A stretch of 64,000 nucleotides of DNA, from the NCBI RefSeq assembly GCF_005222785.1, contig NZ_STGH01000001.1:1550001-1614000 (forward strand), in the 5' to 3' direction. This document shows positions 7,652-17,511 of the stretch, in pieces. The DNA is from Rhodobacter sp. SY28-1 (GTDB lineage Bacteria; Pseudomonadota; Alphaproteobacteria; Rhodobacterales; Rhodobacteraceae). The position numbers and the translations under genes are program-made. The notes beneath the pieces were generated by a model, which was given only the letters and a program-made list of their open reading frames with translations, searched no databases and was not told where the DNA came from. How positions within the stretch are numbered: the first letter of the stretch is position 1; each line of letters begins with the position of its first letter.

Positions 7652-8082
7652 TCCCGTTCCGCCCGCTGCCGTGCCAAGGCCGATTCAACATCCGTCAGCC
7701 CCAGAAGGTTCGCCACCAGCCGCATCAGCCGGTCCTCATGCGCCTCGCGCAGGCCATCGGCCAGGGCGACCGACCACAGAGCCACCATCAGATCGGCCCG
7801 GTCCTCCAGCGGCACGGCGTCCTTCAGCGCGCGGGTGAAGCGGACGGTGTCCGGTGCTGCGCTTTCCAGCTCCTCGGCCTCGGTCCGCAGTCTTGCCGCG
7901 GCGAAGGGGTCCAGCCCATAGCGACGCGTTAACACGCGGTCGATCCGTTCCACCTCCTCGGCGGCGTAAAGCCCGTCGGTGCGGGCAATGCGGACCAGCA
8001 GCGCCGCCAGCGCAAGCTGGGCGTCGGTTTCGGGCAGTCGGGCGGGTTCGGGGGCCAAGAGCCGGCGAAGAAGATCGATCAT
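7648..8082 (-). CDS. TerB-like tellurite resistance family protein
   Basis: A 144-residue, largely helical, acidic protein of the TerB-like family. Characteristic segments are LALAALLVRIARTDGLYAAEEVERID and ADLMVALWSVALADGLREAHEDRLM, each with the paired acidic residues that bind metal in TerB folds. Despite the name, such proteins are widespread and seldom tied to tellurite. It lies 9 bp downstream of rlmJ and overlaps the PhnD-like gene, so all three are probably co-transcribed. Confidence 0.78.
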   Translation of the reverse strand: MIDLLRRLLAPEPARLPETDAQLALAALLVRIARTDGLYAAEEVERIDRVLTRRYGLDPFAAARLRTEAEELESAAPDTVRFTRALKDAVPLEDRADLMVALWSVALADGLREAHEDRLMRLVANLLGLTDVESALARQRAERE

Positions 8083-8091
8083 GCAGACAAC

Positions 8092-8889
8092 CTAGGGCGT
8101 CGAGCCGGGCTTTGGAAGCCGGGCAAACCGGGTTGTGAGCGCGGCCAGTTCTTCCGCCAGACCATAGGGCGCATTGACGATGAACAGGCCCGATCCTTCC
8201 ATCCGATGCCCCTCGCGCACGGGGGGAAAGCGGACCTCGTGCCGCAGGCCGTAGGGGAACGCGGCTTCCAGCGCCTTCAGCATAGGGCCATGCGCGCCGC
8301 CCGTCAGGATCGGATACCACAGGATCAGGATGCCGACGTTCCACTTGCGATGGATGTTCGCCATGTGGCGCGGGATCGTCTCGTAGTCCGTCTTCACTTC
8401 ATACGAGGGATCAATCAGCATCAGCCCCCGCCGCGGGGTGGGGGGCGTCAGCGCCAGCGCCAGGTCGAACCCGTCGCGCCTGTGGACATGTGCGCCCCAG
8501 TCCTTCGCGGCTTTCTCCAGCGCGGCGAATTCCTGCGGGTGCAGTTCCGCCAGGTGGATCGAATCCGTCTCCCGCAGCCCCAACGCCGCGATCAGGGGTG
8601 ATCCCGGATAGGCCCGCGCCCCGTAACCGGCCCGCGCCTCCTCCAGCCGCTGCCGGTAGGGGTGGTCCGGCGGAAACAGCGCCTCGGCCAATCCGATTCC
8701 CGCCGCCGCCTCACCCGTCCTTACTGCCTCCTCCGCTCGCAGATCATAGACCCCGCGCCCGGCATGGGTCTCGATGTAGGTCAGGGGCTTCTCCTTGTGG
8801 GTCAGGTAGTCCAGCACCCAGGCCAGCACCGCGTGTTTCTGGACGTCCGCCAGGTTCCCGGCATGGTAGAGGTGTTGGTAGGACAGCAT
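8092..8889 (-). CDS. rlmJ: 23S rRNA (adenine-2030-N6)-methyltransferase RlmJ
   Basis: A 265-residue methyltransferase that modifies A2030 of 23S rRNA with S-adenosylmethionine. It starts MLSYQHLYHAGNLADVQKH, the hallmark of RlmJ, which fixes the start at 8889; the frame extends 17 codons further upstream but the family begins here. The catalytic LIDPSYE motif (DPPY type) and the THAGRGVYDL segment are present. It is the first gene of a small minus-strand unit with terB-like and PhnD-like genes, and is divergent from terC with a 92-bp gap. Confidence 0.92.
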   Translation of the reverse strand: MLSYQHLYHAGNLADVQKHAVLAWVLDYLTHKEKPLTYIETHAGRGVYDLRAEEAVRTGEAAAGIGLAEALFPPDHPYRQRLEEARAGYGARAYPGSPLIAALGLRETDSIHLAELHPQEFAALEKAAKDWGAHVHRRDGFDLALALTPPTPRRGLMLIDPSYEVKTDYETIPRHMANIHRKWNVGILILWYPILTGGAHGPMLKALEAAFPYGLRHEVRFPPVREGHRMEGSGLFIVNAPYGLAEELAALTTRFARLPKPGSTP

Positions 8890-8981
8890 GACCCTGCCTA
8901 GCCGCACGGCCAGCGCCTTGCAACCGGCTTGAACCGGCAACGCAGTGGGCGTAGGACCTGCAAAAAGCGATAGGGACAGTC

Positions 8982-9644
8982 ATGGAAATCTTCACCTACG
9001 AGGGCTTCGTGGCCCTGATGCAGGTCATCGGGATCGACCTCGTGCTTGCGGGCGACAACGCCATCGTGATCGGGCTTGCCGCTGCGGGCCTGCCGAAGGA
9101 ACAGCGGGCCAAGGCGATCCTGGTGGGGATCGGCGCGGCGACCGTGATGCGGATCGGCTTCGCGCTGATCACGACGCAGCTTCTGGCCATCGTGGGGCTT
9201 CTCCTCGCCGGCGGCATCCTCCTGCTGTGGGTTTGCTGGAAGATGTGGCAGGAACTGCGCGCCGGGGCGCACGCCCATGACATCGAGGCGGTGGAGGCGC
9301 TGGCCAACCAGGACCTCGACAAGGACGGAGCCATCGCCGACGACGCGCCGAAGAAGACCTTCGCGCAGGCCGCGACCCAGATCGTGGTGGCGGACGTGTC
9401 GATGAGCCTCGACAACGTGCTGGCCGTGGCGGGGGCCGCGAAGGACCACCCGACGGTCCTGATCATCGGTCTGGCGCTGTCGATCGCGATGATGGGCCTC
9501 GCGGCGAGCTGGATTGCCAACCTTTTGAACAAGTACCGCTGGATCGCCTATATCGGGCTTCTCATCATCCTCTACGTCGCCTTGAAGATGATGTGGGAAG
9601 GCTGGCACGAGGTGGAGCCGGTGGTGCTGGGGGCGCTCGGCTGA
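8982..9644 (+). CDS. TerC family integral membrane protein
   Basis: A 220-residue polytopic membrane protein of the TerC/YjbE family, probably a metal (manganese-type) efflux or membrane-protein metalation factor. The family motif DLVLAGDNAIVIG lies near residue 20 and its internal repeat DVSMSLDNVLAV in the second half, each carrying the acidic residues of the transport path. A short charged loop (HAHDIEAVEALANQDLDKDG) separates the halves. GGGA lies 6 nt before the ATG. I found no yybP-ykoY riboswitch in its short leader. A hairpin terminator follows 70 bp downstream. Confidence 0.88.
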   Translation: MEIFTYEGFVALMQVIGIDLVLAGDNAIVIGLAAAGLPKEQRAKAILVGIGAATVMRIGFALITTQLLAIVGLLLAGGILLLWVCWKMWQELRAGAHAHDIEAVEALANQDLDKDGAIADDAPKKTFAQAATQIVVADVSMSLDNVLAVAGAAKDHPTVLIIGLALSIAMMGLAASWIANLLNKYRWIAYIGLLIILYVALKMMWEGWHEVEPVVLGALG

Positions 9645-9713
9645 CCACGCAGGACAGCGCTTGCGGACCTTGGAAAATCAAGGGCTTGGCCAGGCGCGTT
9701 CACGTGGACTTAA

Positions 9714-9749
9714 CCAAGGGGCCGGGGTTGCAATGGCCTCGGCCCTTGG
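9714..9749 (+). terminator. Hairpin terminator after terC
   Basis: CCAAGGGGCCGGGG pairs with CCTCGGCCCTTGG (one bulge, one mismatch) across a 9-nt loop, followed by CTTTC. It lies between terC and the META-domain gene on the same strand. Confidence 0.55.
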
Positions 9750-9826
9750 CTTTCGGGGTGGGGAGGGACTGCCTTGGCAGCAGTGTCCGGCCCTGTCAGG
9801 ATCGCCGTGATCACCTGGAGGTCCCG

Positions 9827-10273
9827 ATGCCCCGCCTGTCTCTAGCCATTGCCGTGGCGCTGTGTCCTAACTTCGCCCTCGCGTGCGGCCCGACACCGCC
9901 GGTTTTCGACGGTGACCCCGAAACCGGCGTCTCGATCTCGGTCGGCCGGATCGCGGACCGGGTCTGGGAGCCGACGTGGATTGACGGAGTGGCGGTGCCC
10001 GATGGCGCGGGCCTGTCGCTGTCGGTCAGCTTCGAAGGCCGCGTCGAGGGCACCACAGGCTGCAACCGCTTTACCGGCACGGCTGACCTTGATGCGGGCA
10101 CGCTACAGCTTGGCCCTTTGGCCGTCACCGAAATGGCCTGCGTGGAGCCGGATCGGATGGAGCGTGAGGCCGCCTGGCTGCAGGCGCTGGTCGAGGCGCG
10201 AGGGTTCGTGGTGTCGCCCGCGGGGCTGTGGCTTATGCGCGAGGACGGGTCGGTGGCGGCCTGTCTGGAGTGA
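9827..10273 (+). CDS. META domain-containing exported protein (HslJ-like)
   Basis: A 148-residue exported protein. Residues 1-19 form a signal peptide ending in ALA-Cys, either a signal peptidase I site or a weak lipobox. The META/HslJ domain is shown by GCNRFTGTADLDAGTLQLGPLAVTEMAC, including the family's conserved GCN and the T-M-A-C strand, followed by an aromatic-rich C-terminus. HslJ-type proteins are envelope stress-associated in other bacteria; the role here is unknown. GGAGG lies 6 nt upstream of the chosen ATG. It is convergent with the porin gene across a strong hairpin. Confidence 0.85.
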   Translation: MPRLSLAIAVALCPNFALACGPTPPVFDGDPETGVSISVGRIADRVWEPTWIDGVAVPDGAGLSLSVSFEGRVEGTTGCNRFTGTADLDAGTLQLGPLAVTEMACVEPDRMEREAAWLQALVEARGFVVSPAGLWLMREDGSVAACLE

Positions 10274-10287
10274 CCGGCGACAATGCA

Positions 10288-10318
10288 AACGGGCGGCGCA
10301 GGGTCTGCGCCGCCCGTT
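10288..10318. terminator. Bidirectional hairpin terminator between META protein and porin genes
   Basis: A perfect 13-bp stem (AACGGGCGGCGCA / TGCGCCGCCCGTT) with a 5-nt loop, placed between two convergent genes 15-18 bp from each stop codon. Confidence 0.8.
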
Positions 10319-10336
10319 CAAGGTCATGGACCCTGA

Positions 10337-11245
10337 TCAGAACGCGCCGGTCAGCGCCGCATTCACCGCACCGTGGCGCGGGTTGAAGATCGAGTCGGCG
10401 ACACTGTTCAACGGTGCCTCGGTGCCCGCGCCGCCCAGCGGCAGCGTGAAGCCGAGGCGGACCGTGTCGAGATCCGTGCTGCCCCCCAACGCCGAGAGGT
10501 CAGTCCGCGCCAGTTCCAGCGAGACTGTCGAGGAAACACCACCGAGGTCCAGGTTGTAGCCCAGGCCAAGGCCCATGGTGGTGATGTCCGCGTCAACCCC
10601 ATCGATCGTCGTGCGGCTGATGCCGCCAAACGTCGAGAACTGGTCGGTGATGTCGTAAGCGCCGGCCAGGCCGAGCAGGTCGACATCCGCTTCGCCCCCG
10701 CCTGCACTGATCGAGGCGCGCTGGAAGCTGCCGCCGATGGTCAGGTTCGGCATCGCGGCATACTTGGCCGACAGGCCCAGTGTGTCGGCATCGATATCGG
10801 CGATGTCAGGGCTGACCGAGGTGCGCCCGACAAAGGCGCCAAGGTCAAGGTTGCCGGTTTCGTAGCCGACCTCGGCCCCGATGGATTTCAGCGACAGGTC
10901 GATGGGGGCAAGGCTGATCTGGCCGGTCAGCTGCTCGGCGTAGACGCCGAAGGACAGGCCGCTGGCCATCTTGTAGCCGACGTCGAGGCCAACGAAGGTC
11001 GCCGTGATGTCGACGGGCACGCCGTCGATGCCAAGGTCCAGATACCCGGCGTTGACGCCGAGAGTCATGCCGTTTGCGAATGTCAGGTTGATCCGGCCGT
11101 CGAGGCTGGCGGTCGAGAGACCTTGGTCGATGTCCGAAACGTTGTGGTCACCGAAGCCGAGGGTAACTGCGCCCGACATGTCCTGCGCGAGGGCAAGGCC
11201 GGGGGCGGAAATCGTCAAGAGGCACAGGGCAAGAGCGCTTTTCAT
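10337..11245 (-). CDS. Outer-membrane beta-barrel protein (porin-like)
   Basis: A 302-residue protein with a signal peptide (1-20, MKSALALCLLTISAPGLALA). The mature part is a series of alternating-hydrophobicity strands (for example GINLTF-, LGVNAGYLDLG-, TMGLGLGYNLDLGG-like runs) and acidic loops, as in Rhodobacterales porin-like barrels; the usual terminal Phe is present (LTGAF). Low lysine content is notable. It probably forms a barrel in the outer membrane; pore function is unproven. It is transcribed alone, with an AT-rich upstream region and a strong 3' hairpin. Confidence 0.75.
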   Translation of the reverse strand: MKSALALCLLTISAPGLALAQDMSGAVTLGFGDHNVSDIDQGLSTASLDGRINLTFANGMTLGVNAGYLDLGIDGVPVDITATFVGLDVGYKMASGLSFGVYAEQLTGQISLAPIDLSLKSIGAEVGYETGNLDLGAFVGRTSVSPDIADIDADTLGLSAKYAAMPNLTIGGSFQRASISAGGGEADVDLLGLAGAYDITDQFSTFGGISRTTIDGVDADITTMGLGLGYNLDLGGVSSTVSLELARTDLSALGGSTDLDTVRLGFTLPLGGAGTEAPLNSVADSIFNPRHGAVNAALTGAF

Positions 11246-11308
11246 TTTTCAATCCTTTGCTGCGCGAGGTAGAGCCCGAGCTCGTTAAGAAGTCTTAATA
11301 AGATATTA

Positions 11309-11337
11309 ATTTAACTGAATATGGAACGTTCGATCAA
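11309..11337 (-). promoter_or_regulatory. Putative promoter of the porin-like gene
   Basis: On the minus strand TTGATC and TTAAAT are separated by 17 bp, about 60 bp before the ATG, within the most AT-rich stretch of the area. Matches a sigma-70-type arrangement moderately. Confidence 0.4.
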
Positions 11338-11461
11338 AATGGCCGAGTTGTCTTTATCGCACTGTGCCTGATCCGCATCACGCTCCAGAAGGGGGCGTGA
11401 CGGGGTTGGCGGCAGTCAGAAACTCAGCTCTGTCTGGCAGTCTCGGTTGTGCTTGTGGGCG

Positions 11462-13105
<1,644 letters not shown>

Positions 13106-13257
13106 GGCGGGTCTCCCGTGTTTACTTGCGCGATTCGGATGGGGTGGAATCGCGGCACCACGGGAGTCGAGGTATAGCGGCTCCCGGCAAGATAGGCAAC
13201 GCCTGCCCCGCTAGATCATGCGGGTTCGGTCAGGATCGACTGCAAGCAGTTGTAGGA

Positions 13258-13665
13258 TCAGGGGTTCGTGGCCGGAGCGGCCGGTTCGTCGGCGCGCGGC
13301 GGGGTTGCCGGAGCGTTGCCCGTCGAAGTGCCGGGCAGGGTCAGGTCGGTGCCGGCAAGGCCGCCGCCGGTTGCCGGGGCGTCGGTTGCCGGGGCTTCGG
13401 TCGTGCCCTCGGTCGTTGCGGTGTCGACGACCGAACCGCCCTCGCCGCCGCGGGTGGCAAGGATCGTCAGGGTGATCGAGGTCACGATGAAGGCCGCGGC
13501 GAAGATCCAGGTCAGCTTGGTCATCGCGGTCGCGGCACCCCGGGCGGACATCGTGCCGCCACCACCACCAATGCCCAGTCCGCCCCCTTCGGAGCGTTGC
13601 ATGAGCACGACGCCGATCAGGAGAAGGGCGAGGATCAGGTGGATGATGAGGATTACGTTTTCCAA
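13258..13665 (-). CDS. secG: Preprotein translocase subunit SecG
   Basis: A 135-residue SecG, accessory subunit of the SecYEG channel. Two transmembrane spans are visible (residues about 3-22 and 50-70) separated by the conserved glycine-rich loop LLIGVVLMQRSEGGGLGIGG. The C-terminus beyond residue 75 is an Ala/Thr/Pro-rich tail, as in other alphaproteobacterial SecG, and longer than in E. coli. Its ATG is 222 bp from the neighbouring VOC gene. Confidence 0.93.
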   Translation of the reverse strand: MENVILIIHLILALLLIGVVLMQRSEGGGLGIGGGGGTMSARGAATAMTKLTWIFAAAFIVTSITLTILATRGGEGGSVVDTATTEGTTEAPATDAPATGGGLAGTDLTLPGTSTGNAPATPPRADEPAAPATNP

Positions 13666-13819
13666 GACGGGCTCCGGCGGCTGACGCGCCTATCTAGGCG
13701 GAAGGGGGCCAAGGCGCAAGGGTTCCTGGACGGGGGAGCCGTCCTCGGGGGCATCGAGCCCCGCTCGGACGGCGCTGCCGCGGACCAGGGCCGAGCGGAT
13801 CGTGGGTGGCGACGGCGGA

Positions 13820-13841
13820 GCCTCCGGCGGGAGTATTTGGG
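13820..13841. repeat. Interspersed GCCTCCGGCGGGAG repeat, copy 1
   Basis: GCCTCCGGCGGGAGTATT followed by TGGG lies in the gap between secG and the VOC gene. It matches the copy at 59457-59478 at all but one of 22 positions. I recall this kind of element as frequent between genes of Rhodobacterales; its function is unknown. Confidence 0.6.
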
Positions 13842-13887
13842 CCATGGGCAAGAGCCGAACCTGTGCGATGGGCTGAAGGCGGGCGGG

Positions 13888-14277
13888 TCAGGGGCCTTCG
13901 TGGACAGCAGAGAGCTTGTTGCCATCCGGGTCGCGCACATAGGCCGCAAAGAAGGCGGGGCCATAGGGGCGCAGGCCGGGCGCGCCTTCATCGCTGCCGC
14001 CATGCGCCAGTGCGGCTTTGTGGAAGGCGCGCACGGCCTCCTGGTCGGGGGCCACGAGCGCTGGCATCGAGCCGTTGCCGACGGTTGCGGGCTTGCCGTC
14101 GAAGGGCAACGTGATCCAGAGCCGGGTGCGGCGGTCGGAGGTCAGGCCGTAGCCGACCTCGGTCGCTTCGGTCGCGCGGCGGATCAGGCCGAGGGGGGCA
14201 AGCGCCGCATCGTAGAACCGCGCGGCCCGGTCGAGGTCGTTCGTCCCGAGTGTCAGGTAGAGGAGGGTCTCAGCCAT
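13888..14277 (-). CDS. VOC (glyoxalase/bleomycin resistance) family protein
   Basis: A 129-residue vicinal-oxygen-chelate fold protein. It begins MAETLLYLTLGTNDLDRAARFYDAAL and ends FAAYVRDPDGNKLSAVHEGP, the two paired beta-alpha-beta-beta modules expected. These are cytoplasmic metal-dependent lyases, dioxygenases or resistance proteins; the substrate is not readable. Its start overlaps the stop of the upstream membrane protein gene by 8 bp, implying co-expression. Confidence 0.85.
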   Translation of the reverse strand: MAETLLYLTLGTNDLDRAARFYDAALAPLGLIRRATEATEVGYGLTSDRRTRLWITLPFDGKPATVGNGSMPALVAPDQEAVRAFHKAALAHGGSDEGAPGLRPYGPAFFAAYVRDPDGNKLSAVHEGP

Positions 14278-14665
14278 CGACCTCGTCCGTGGTCTGCTGG
14301 CCGGACAGGCGCTGGCGCAGGATTGACCAGGACATGCCGATGCCGAGGATCAGCGACAGCACGATCAGCGCGAGCCAGGTGTTGAGCGCCGAGTTGTCGA
14401 GGCCGAGGAGGCCCCAATCGGTCAGGACCCAGATGCCTGCCCCAAAGATCGCGGCGATGATCAGCGCGCCGAGGATGCCGATCGAGCGCATGGTCGCCAC
14501 CAGATAGACCATCGCGGCGACGGCAAGGATCAGGCCCAGGAAGACGATCAGCGGCGTCTGCTCGCCCCAGGCCTCGCGCGCCCAGGTGACGTAGTTCCAG
14601 GCGGTCGGGTTGAAGATCGCGGCGAGAAGGAGGAAGGCGCCAAGCCAGCGCAAAAGGAAGCCCAT
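14270..14665 (-). CDS. Small integral membrane protein (DUF6524-like)
   Basis: A 131-residue protein with about four hydrophobic spans: FLLRWLGAFLLLAAIF, LIVFLGLILAVAAMVYLVATM, ILGALIIAAIFGAGIWVL and LNTWLALIVLSLILGIGMSW, ending in a charged cytoplasmic tail. It looks like the uncharacterised family I recall as DUF6524 in Rhodobacterales; the family name is from memory. No catalytic motif is seen. It overlaps the VOC gene. Confidence 0.7.
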   Translation of the reverse strand: MGFLLRWLGAFLLLAAIFNPTAWNYVTWAREAWGEQTPLIVFLGLILAVAAMVYLVATMRSIGILGALIIAAIFGAGIWVLTDWGLLGLDNSALNTWLALIVLSLILGIGMSWSILRQRLSGQQTTDEVDG

Positions 14666-14732
14666 GATCTTGTTCCTGACGGTTTCGGCGGCCCCATGCT
14701 AGCCTCGTGCGCGGTTGAGGCAAGGGGGTGGA

Positions 14733-15467
14733 ATGGACGCGCTGTATCACGATCCGGCGCTCGCCGTGCTGTACGATTGGGACAATCCCTGGCCGGTCGA
14801 CTTCGACTGGTTCCTGACGCTGGTCGAGGGAGCGGATACGGCGCTGGACCTGGGCTGCGGGACAGGGATCTTCTCGGTGGCGCTGGCGGCGCGGGGGGCA
14901 GAGGTGGTGGGCGTCGACCCGGCGGCGGCGATGCTGGACGTCGCCCGGGCGCGGCCGGGAGGGGACGCGGTGCGCTGGATTGAGGCCCCGGCGCAGGGGC
15001 TGGACCTGAGGCGTCGGTTTCAGGCGGTGGTGATGACGGGGCATGCGTTCCAGACCTTGCTGCGCGCGGAAGACCGGGCGGCCTGTCTGGCAACGATCGC
15101 CCGGCATCTGGCACCGGGTGGTCGGTTCTTCCTTGACAGCCGCAATCCGGACGCGCGGGAGTGGGAGCAGTGGACGCCCGAGGCCACCCGGGAGGTGCGG
15201 GCGCATCCCGAATATGGCGCGCTCGAGCGGTGGAACGCGGCGGAGGAGACGGACGTGCCGGGGGTGATCGAGTACCAGACGCATTACCGGCTGCAGGATG
15301 GGCGGCATTGGCAGGCCCGGTCGCGGATCGCCTTTCCGGGGTTCGACGAGTTGGCCGGGGCGATTGCGGCGGCCGGTTTGCGGGTGGACCGGTGGCATGG
15401 CGATCCGTGGGGCGGTCCGTTGCAGCCGGGCTGCCCGGACTTCATCCCGCTTGGGGGGCTGGCATGA
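14733..15467 (+). CDS. Class I SAM-dependent methyltransferase
   Basis: A 244-residue methyltransferase. Motif I (ALDLGCGTGIFSVALA) lies near residues 36-51, with the acidic SAM-ribose residue in VVGVDPAAAML, and a post-I motif in VVMTGHAFQTLL. The substrate is not recognisable. The ATG at 14733 is preceded by AAGGGGGTG; a TTG six codons earlier is less likely. The stop overlaps the next gene's start (ATGA). Confidence 0.85.
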   Translation: MDALYHDPALAVLYDWDNPWPVDFDWFLTLVEGADTALDLGCGTGIFSVALAARGAEVVGVDPAAAMLDVARARPGGDAVRWIEAPAQGLDLRRRFQAVVMTGHAFQTLLRAEDRAACLATIARHLAPGGRFFLDSRNPDAREWEQWTPEATREVRAHPEYGALERWNAAEETDVPGVIEYQTHYRLQDGRHWQARSRIAFPGFDELAGAIAAAGLRVDRWHGDPWGGPLQPGCPDFIPLGGLA

Positions 15468-15775
15468 CTACGGAGCGGATGCGCCTGGGCGGGGTGGCCT
15501 TCCTCTTGTGCGGCGCGGTGCTGGTCTGGATCGCGGTTTACCTTCTGACCGGGGTCATGGGCTGGCGGATCACCCCGGACGGGGCCGGGCTATCGGTCCT
15601 GTGGCTTCTGGTGACCGGCGGGGTGGTCATCGCAATGGGCGGGCAGATGCTGACCACGGGATCGCGGCCACGTTGGCTTTTGCGCGCCTTTGTCGTGCTG
15701 ATCGTGGTGTTTGTGGTGACGGGGGTCATCGTGACCCTCACCTCCGGCGCGCGGATGCCCCGGCTTTACCTCTGA
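15464..15775 (+). CDS. Small membrane protein of unknown function
   Basis: A 103-residue protein with three predicted spans: GGVAFLLCGAVLVWIAVYLL, LSVLWLLVTGGVVIAMGG and LLRAFVVLIVVFVVTGVIV. No domain is recognised. It overlaps the methyltransferase gene by ATGA, so it is probably translated with it, and it is followed 79 bp later by purA. Confidence 0.65.
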   Translation: MTTERMRLGGVAFLLCGAVLVWIAVYLLTGVMGWRITPDGAGLSVLWLLVTGGVVIAMGGQMLTTGSRPRWLLRAFVVLIVVFVVTGVIVTLTSGARMPRLYL

Positions 15776-15854
15776 GCGTGCATTTGACGGGTTTCCCCGT
15801 GCGGGACCTGTCGCTATACCGCGCAGGGTTTGTCACTGACTCGGGGAAATGCGC

Positions 15855-17147
15855 ATGGCCAACGTCGTCGTGGTGGGTGCCCAGTGGGGCGATGAGGGCA
15901 AGGGCAAGCTGGTCGACTGGCTGTCCGAGCGCGCCGATGTGATCGCGCGGTTCCAGGGCGGGCACAACGCGGGCCACACGCTGGTCATCGGGAACACGGT
16001 CTACAAGCTGTCGCTCTTGCCAAGCGGCATCGTGCGCGGCGGCAAGCTTTCCGTCATCGGCAACGGCGTGGTGGTGGACCCCTGGCATCTGGTGGCCGAG
16101 ATCGAGAAGCTGCGCGGGCAGGGGGTGGAGATCACGCCCGAGAACCTGATGCTGGCGGAGAATGCCTCGCTGATCCTGCCGATTCACGGCGAATTGGACC
16201 GTGGGCGTGAAGCGCAGACCTCCGTGGCCAAGATCGGCACCACGGGACGCGGCATCGGCCCGGCCTATGAGGACAAGGTCGGGCGCCGGGCGATCCGGGT
16301 GGCGGACCTCTTTGATCCGGCGACCTTGGACACGCGGATCGGCCGCTTGCTGACGCATCACAACGCGCTGCGGGCGGGGTTGGGGCTGGAGCCCGTGGAC
16401 CCCGCAGCGTTGAAAGCGCAGCTTCTGGAGATCGCGCCGAAGCTGAAGCCCTATGCCGGGCCGGTCTGGAAGGTGCTGAACGAGGCACGTCGGGCGGGCA
16501 AACGCATCCTGTTCGAAGGCGCGCAGGGCTCGCTTCTGGATATCGACTACGGGACCTATCCCTATGTGACGTCCTCCAACACCATCGCGGGGCAGGCAGC
16601 GACTGGCACCGGGGTCGGCCCGACCGCGATCGATTTCGTCCTGGGGATCGTGAAGGCCTATACGACGCGGGTAGGGGAAGGCCCCTTCCCGGCGGAACTG
16701 TTTGATGCGGACGGTGAGCGGTTGGGCGAGCGCGGGCATGAATTCGGCACGGTGACCGGGCGCAAACGCCGCTGCGGCTGGTTCGATGCGGTGCTGGTGC
16801 GGCAGACCTGCGCGACCTCCGGAGTGTCGGGCATCGCGCTGACCAAGCTTGACGTGCTGGACGGGTTCAAGACGCTGAAGATTTGCGTCGGCTACGATCT
16901 GGACGGCAAGCGGATGGATTATCTGCCCATCGCGGCGGATGAACAGGCGCGCTGCACGCCCATTTACGAAGAAATGGAAGGCTGGTCGGAGACGACGGCC
17001 GGGGCGCGGTCCTGGGCGCAGCTTCCGGGGGCCGCGATCAAGTATGTCCGCCGGATCGAGGAGTTGATCCAGTGCCCGGTCGCGCTACTGTCCACCTCGC
17101 CGGAACGGGACGACACGATCCTGGTGACGGATCCCTTCGCGGACTGA
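15855..17147 (+). CDS. purA: Adenylosuccinate synthetase
   Basis: A 430-residue enzyme joining IMP and aspartate with GTP to form adenylosuccinate, the first committed step to AMP. N-terminal [11 protein letters not shown] carries the catalytic Asp and the phosphate loop; GGHNAGHT with the catalytic His, the [13 protein letters not shown] loop and the C-terminal base-recognition segment [15 protein letters not shown] are present. The second of two nearby ATGs (15855) is chosen because GGGGAA lies 6 nt before it and the family begins MANVVVVG. Confidence 0.96.
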   Translation: MANVVVVGAQWGDEGKGKLVDWLSERADVIARFQGGHNAGHTLVIGNTVYKLSLLPSGIVRGGKLSVIGNGVVVDPWHLVAEIEKLRGQGVEITPENLMLAENASLILPIHGELDRGREAQTSVAKIGTTGRGIGPAYEDKVGRRAIRVADLFDPATLDTRIGRLLTHHNALRAGLGLEPVDPAALKAQLLEIAPKLKPYAGPVWKVLNEARRAGKRILFEGAQGSLLDIDYGTYPYVTSSNTIAGQAATGTGVGPTAIDFVLGIVKAYTTRVGEGPFPAELFDADGERLGERGHEFGTVTGRKRRCGWFDAVLVRQTCATSGVSGIALTKLDVLDGFKTLKICVGYDLDGKRMDYLPIAADEQARCTPIYEEMEGWSETTAGARSWAQLPGAAIKYVRRIEELIQCPVALLSTSPERDDTILVTDPFAD

Positions 17148-17224
17148 ACGGCTTTTCGTGCGGCTTCGCGTTCTCTTCGCGAGGCGCGACCGCAGGACGC
17201 GAGGAGCAGGCCTGGAGTGACGAG

Positions 17225-17485
17225 ATGGCGCTAAGCTACAAGGCCCGGCGGCGCTGGGCGCTGGTGATCCTGCTGATCGGGATGCCGCTCTATGTGGTCG
17301 CGGCGGTGACGCTCGTCGGGCTGATCGAACGGCCGTCGTTTCTGGTCGAACTGGTGATCTATGTGGGCCTGGGCTTTCTTTGGGCGCTGCCGTTCCGGTT
17401 CATCTTCCGGGGGATCGGTCAGGCCGACCCCGACGCGCCCGGGGTCGCAAAGGAAAAGACGGACGGGCAGGGCCCATCCGTCTGA
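17225..17485 (+). CDS. DUF2842 domain-containing membrane protein
   Basis: An 86-residue protein with two or three hydrophobic spans (ALVILLIGMPLYVVAAVTLVGL; LVELVIYVGLGFLWALPFRFIF) and the basic start MALSYKARRRWA. This matches the alphaproteobacterial DUF2842 family, of unknown function. The start is the ATG at 17225; the frame is open upstream but has no better start. It follows purA by 77 bp. Confidence 0.75.
   Translation: MALSYKARRRWALVILLIGMPLYVVAAVTLVGLIERPSFLVELVIYVGLGFLWALPFRFIFRGIGQADPDAPGVAKEKTDGQGPSV
17457..17483 (+). terminator. Possible hairpin at the end of the DUF2842 gene
   Basis: AGACGGA pairs with TCCGTCT across a loop that itself contains GGGC/GCCC. The right arm touches the stop codon. 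There is no T-run, so confidence is low. Confidence 0.3.
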
Positions 17486-17511
17486 TCGGTCTTTGGTGAT
17501 CCAGGCCGCGT

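Noticed and set aside
8890-8981. Possible yybP-ykoY (manganese) riboswitch ahead of terC
   Set aside because: The 92-bp gap is too short and I could not find the conserved loops; only a small CCGG inverted repeat is present.
7648-9644. Tellurite resistance operon because TerB-like and TerC proteins are close
   Set aside because: The two genes are on opposite strands with rlmJ between them, and other ter genes (terA, terD, terE, terZ) are absent. Both families are widespread without a tellurite role.
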